NCBI RefSeq assembly: GCF_009758015.1
Contig: NZ_WSEL01000003.1
Span: forward strand, 682,001-746,000
DNA length: 64,000 bases
Direction: 5' to 3'
Origin: Ramlibacter pinisoli
GTDB lineage: Bacteria > Pseudomonadota > Gammaproteobacteria > Burkholderiales > Burkholderiaceae_C
In this document: piece after piece, positions 63,215-64,000 of the stretch
How the letters are laid out: each line of letters begins with the position of its first letter
How positions within the stretch are numbered: the stretch's first letter is position 1
The notes under the pieces: generated by a model
What the model saw: the letters and a program-made list of their open reading frames with translations, nothing else
The model's database searches: none
What the model was told of the DNA's origin: nothing
Program-made: the position numbers and the translations under genes

Positions 63215-64000
63215 TGCCCCATCACCTGGCGCCAGTAGGCGTACATGCTGCGGATCAGCGTCTCGGTGACCATGTGCTCGCTGCCGCCGGTGCCGGTGCC
63301 ACCCAGCTCGCACAGCGTGCTGCCGTCCTCGCCCCACTGGCGAAAGCCGTCCTGGCTGAACTCGATCACCTCGCCGTCGTCGGCGCTCACGAAGCCCGCG
63401 GGCCCGAACAGGTTGGCCTGGCGCAGGCGGCGCCGCGCCATCTCGGGGCTGTCGTCGGCAAAGCCGAAGTGCGTCCACACGAAGTCGAAGCCGCCTTCGC
63501 CGCGCGGCACGATGTGGCGCGTGGACAGCGAGTTGACCTGCTGCTGCACGATCAGGCTGGGGAACAGCGTGATCATGGTCACCGTGGGCATGATGTCGGT
63601 GCCCGGGTTGGCGGGGTCGTCGATCTTCCACCACGGTTCGGGCACCACGTCGAGCAACCGCGCATCGTGCAGCGTCATGCCGGCCTTGAACGAGGTGACG
63701 CCCTCGGTCACGGTACGGTTCTCGCCGCCGTCGTTGCGGCGCGAGACCATGACGGCGTGCCGGCCGTGCTCGTCCATCACCATCCGGCTCTTCTGGTCGG
63801 CGCGCCACAGGCCGAAGGTGACGAACCAGGTGTGCAGCAGGCCCGGGTGGTACGGGTCCTTGATGTTCTCCATCATCAGCTTCCAGTTGCCCGGGATGCG
63901 CTGCCGGTTGTAGCCCAGCAGGGTGAGCTGGCGGCCCAGGAAGATGCGATCGAGCCACGGCAGGATGGCCGGGCCGAGGTAGTCGCGCAGCGGCGGCGCC
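63211..64000 (-). CDS. Aromatic-ring-hydroxylating dioxygenase, alpha subunit (5' end outside window)
   Basis: The frame is open through to the window edge; about 262 C-terminal residues are seen and the Rieske iron-sulfur domain lies beyond. The catalytic domain has the mononuclear iron site: NWKLMMENIKDPYHPGLLH gives the bridging Asp and two His ligands, and further on a third ligand is expected. The HTWFVTFGLWRADQKS block recalls salicylate 5-hydroxylase large subunits (NagG-like), which is a tentative match from memory. Reductase and ferredoxin genes are not in the window and may be upstream. Confidence 0.88.
   Translation of the reverse strand, partial: APPLRDYLGPAILPWLDRIFLGRQLTLLGYNRQRIPGNWKLMMENIKDPYHPGLLHTWFVTFGLWRADQKSRMVMDEHGRHAVMVSRRNDGGENRTVTEGVTSFKAGMTLHDARLLDVVPEPWWKIDDPANPGTDIMPTVTMITLFPSLIVQQQVNSLSTRHIVPRGEGGFDFVWTHFGFADDSPEMARRRLRQANLFGPAGFVSADDGEVIEFSQDGFRQWGEDGSTLCELGGTGTGGSEHMVTETLIRSMYAYWRQVMGQ

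Overview
The window is very GC-rich chromosomal DNA from a betaproteobacterium, most likely order Burkholderiales, family Comamonadaceae or a close relative (Ramlibacter/Variovorax-like). This placement is inferred from gene content: three Bug/TctC-type periplasmic receptors without their membrane partners, the order pyrG-kdsA-eno-ftsB, dapA-bamC followed by an MBL hydrolase, and a RoxA-type JmjC oxygenase. There is no rRNA, tRNA, CRISPR array, insertion sequence or prophage that I can support. Genes are dense, with many ATGA, GTGA and TGATG stop/start overlaps.

Region by region. 1-3.3 kb: end of a TgpA-like transglutaminase, a MltB-type lytic transglycosylase and an HD-domain protein. 3.3-18.8 kb: the most distinctive part. 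It holds two copies of a predicted peptide-ligase cassette. The minus-strand copy has a circularly permuted ATP-grasp protein, an alpha-E protein and a coupled TPR/glycosyltransferase. The plus-strand copy has an ATP-grasp/alpha-E fusion followed by a transglutaminase. A DUF2126 giant (transglutaminase plus predicted amidoligase), ComEC and a phospholipase-D/cardiolipin-synthase-like enzyme lie between them. 18.8-26.7 kb: a catabolic locus with a NitT/TauT-type ABC importer, a GMC oxidoreductase, a thioesterase and a glutathione transferase, divergent from a GntR regulator and an enolase-superfamily enzyme. 26.7-32.5 kb: a five-frame overlapping operon parE - 24-codon frame - GNAT - lytic transglycosylase - parC. 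32.6-38.2 kb: MFS transporter, a 43-aa membrane protein, SDR, methyltransferase, dapA, bamC, MBL hydrolase. 38.2-43.4 kb: Ala-rich lipoprotein, roxA and partner, slyD, glycine-zipper lipoprotein, dut-coaBC. 43.5-50.2 kb: pyrG, kdsA, DUF1330, eno, ftsB, a P-loop kinase-like protein, hslO, a gamma-carbonic-anhydrase-like protein. 50.4-58 kb: DUF455 protein, a protease/MFS/dehydratase/double-Bug series, xerD and a third Bug receptor. 58.1-64 kb: AEC transporter, queG, tsaE, an AmiC-type amidase, a glycine-zipper lipoprotein, a repeat-rich gap, and a ring-hydroxylating dioxygenase cut by the window edge.

Two general points. Many genes have a -10-like hexamer (TACAAT, GACAAT or similar) ending only 6-9 bases before the start codon, which suggests frequent leaderless mRNAs. 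The few non-coding gaps hold palindromic intergenic repeats and hairpins. Most of the window is housekeeping; the ATP-grasp/alpha-E/transglutaminase/DUF2126 set is the best candidate for an undescribed biochemical system.
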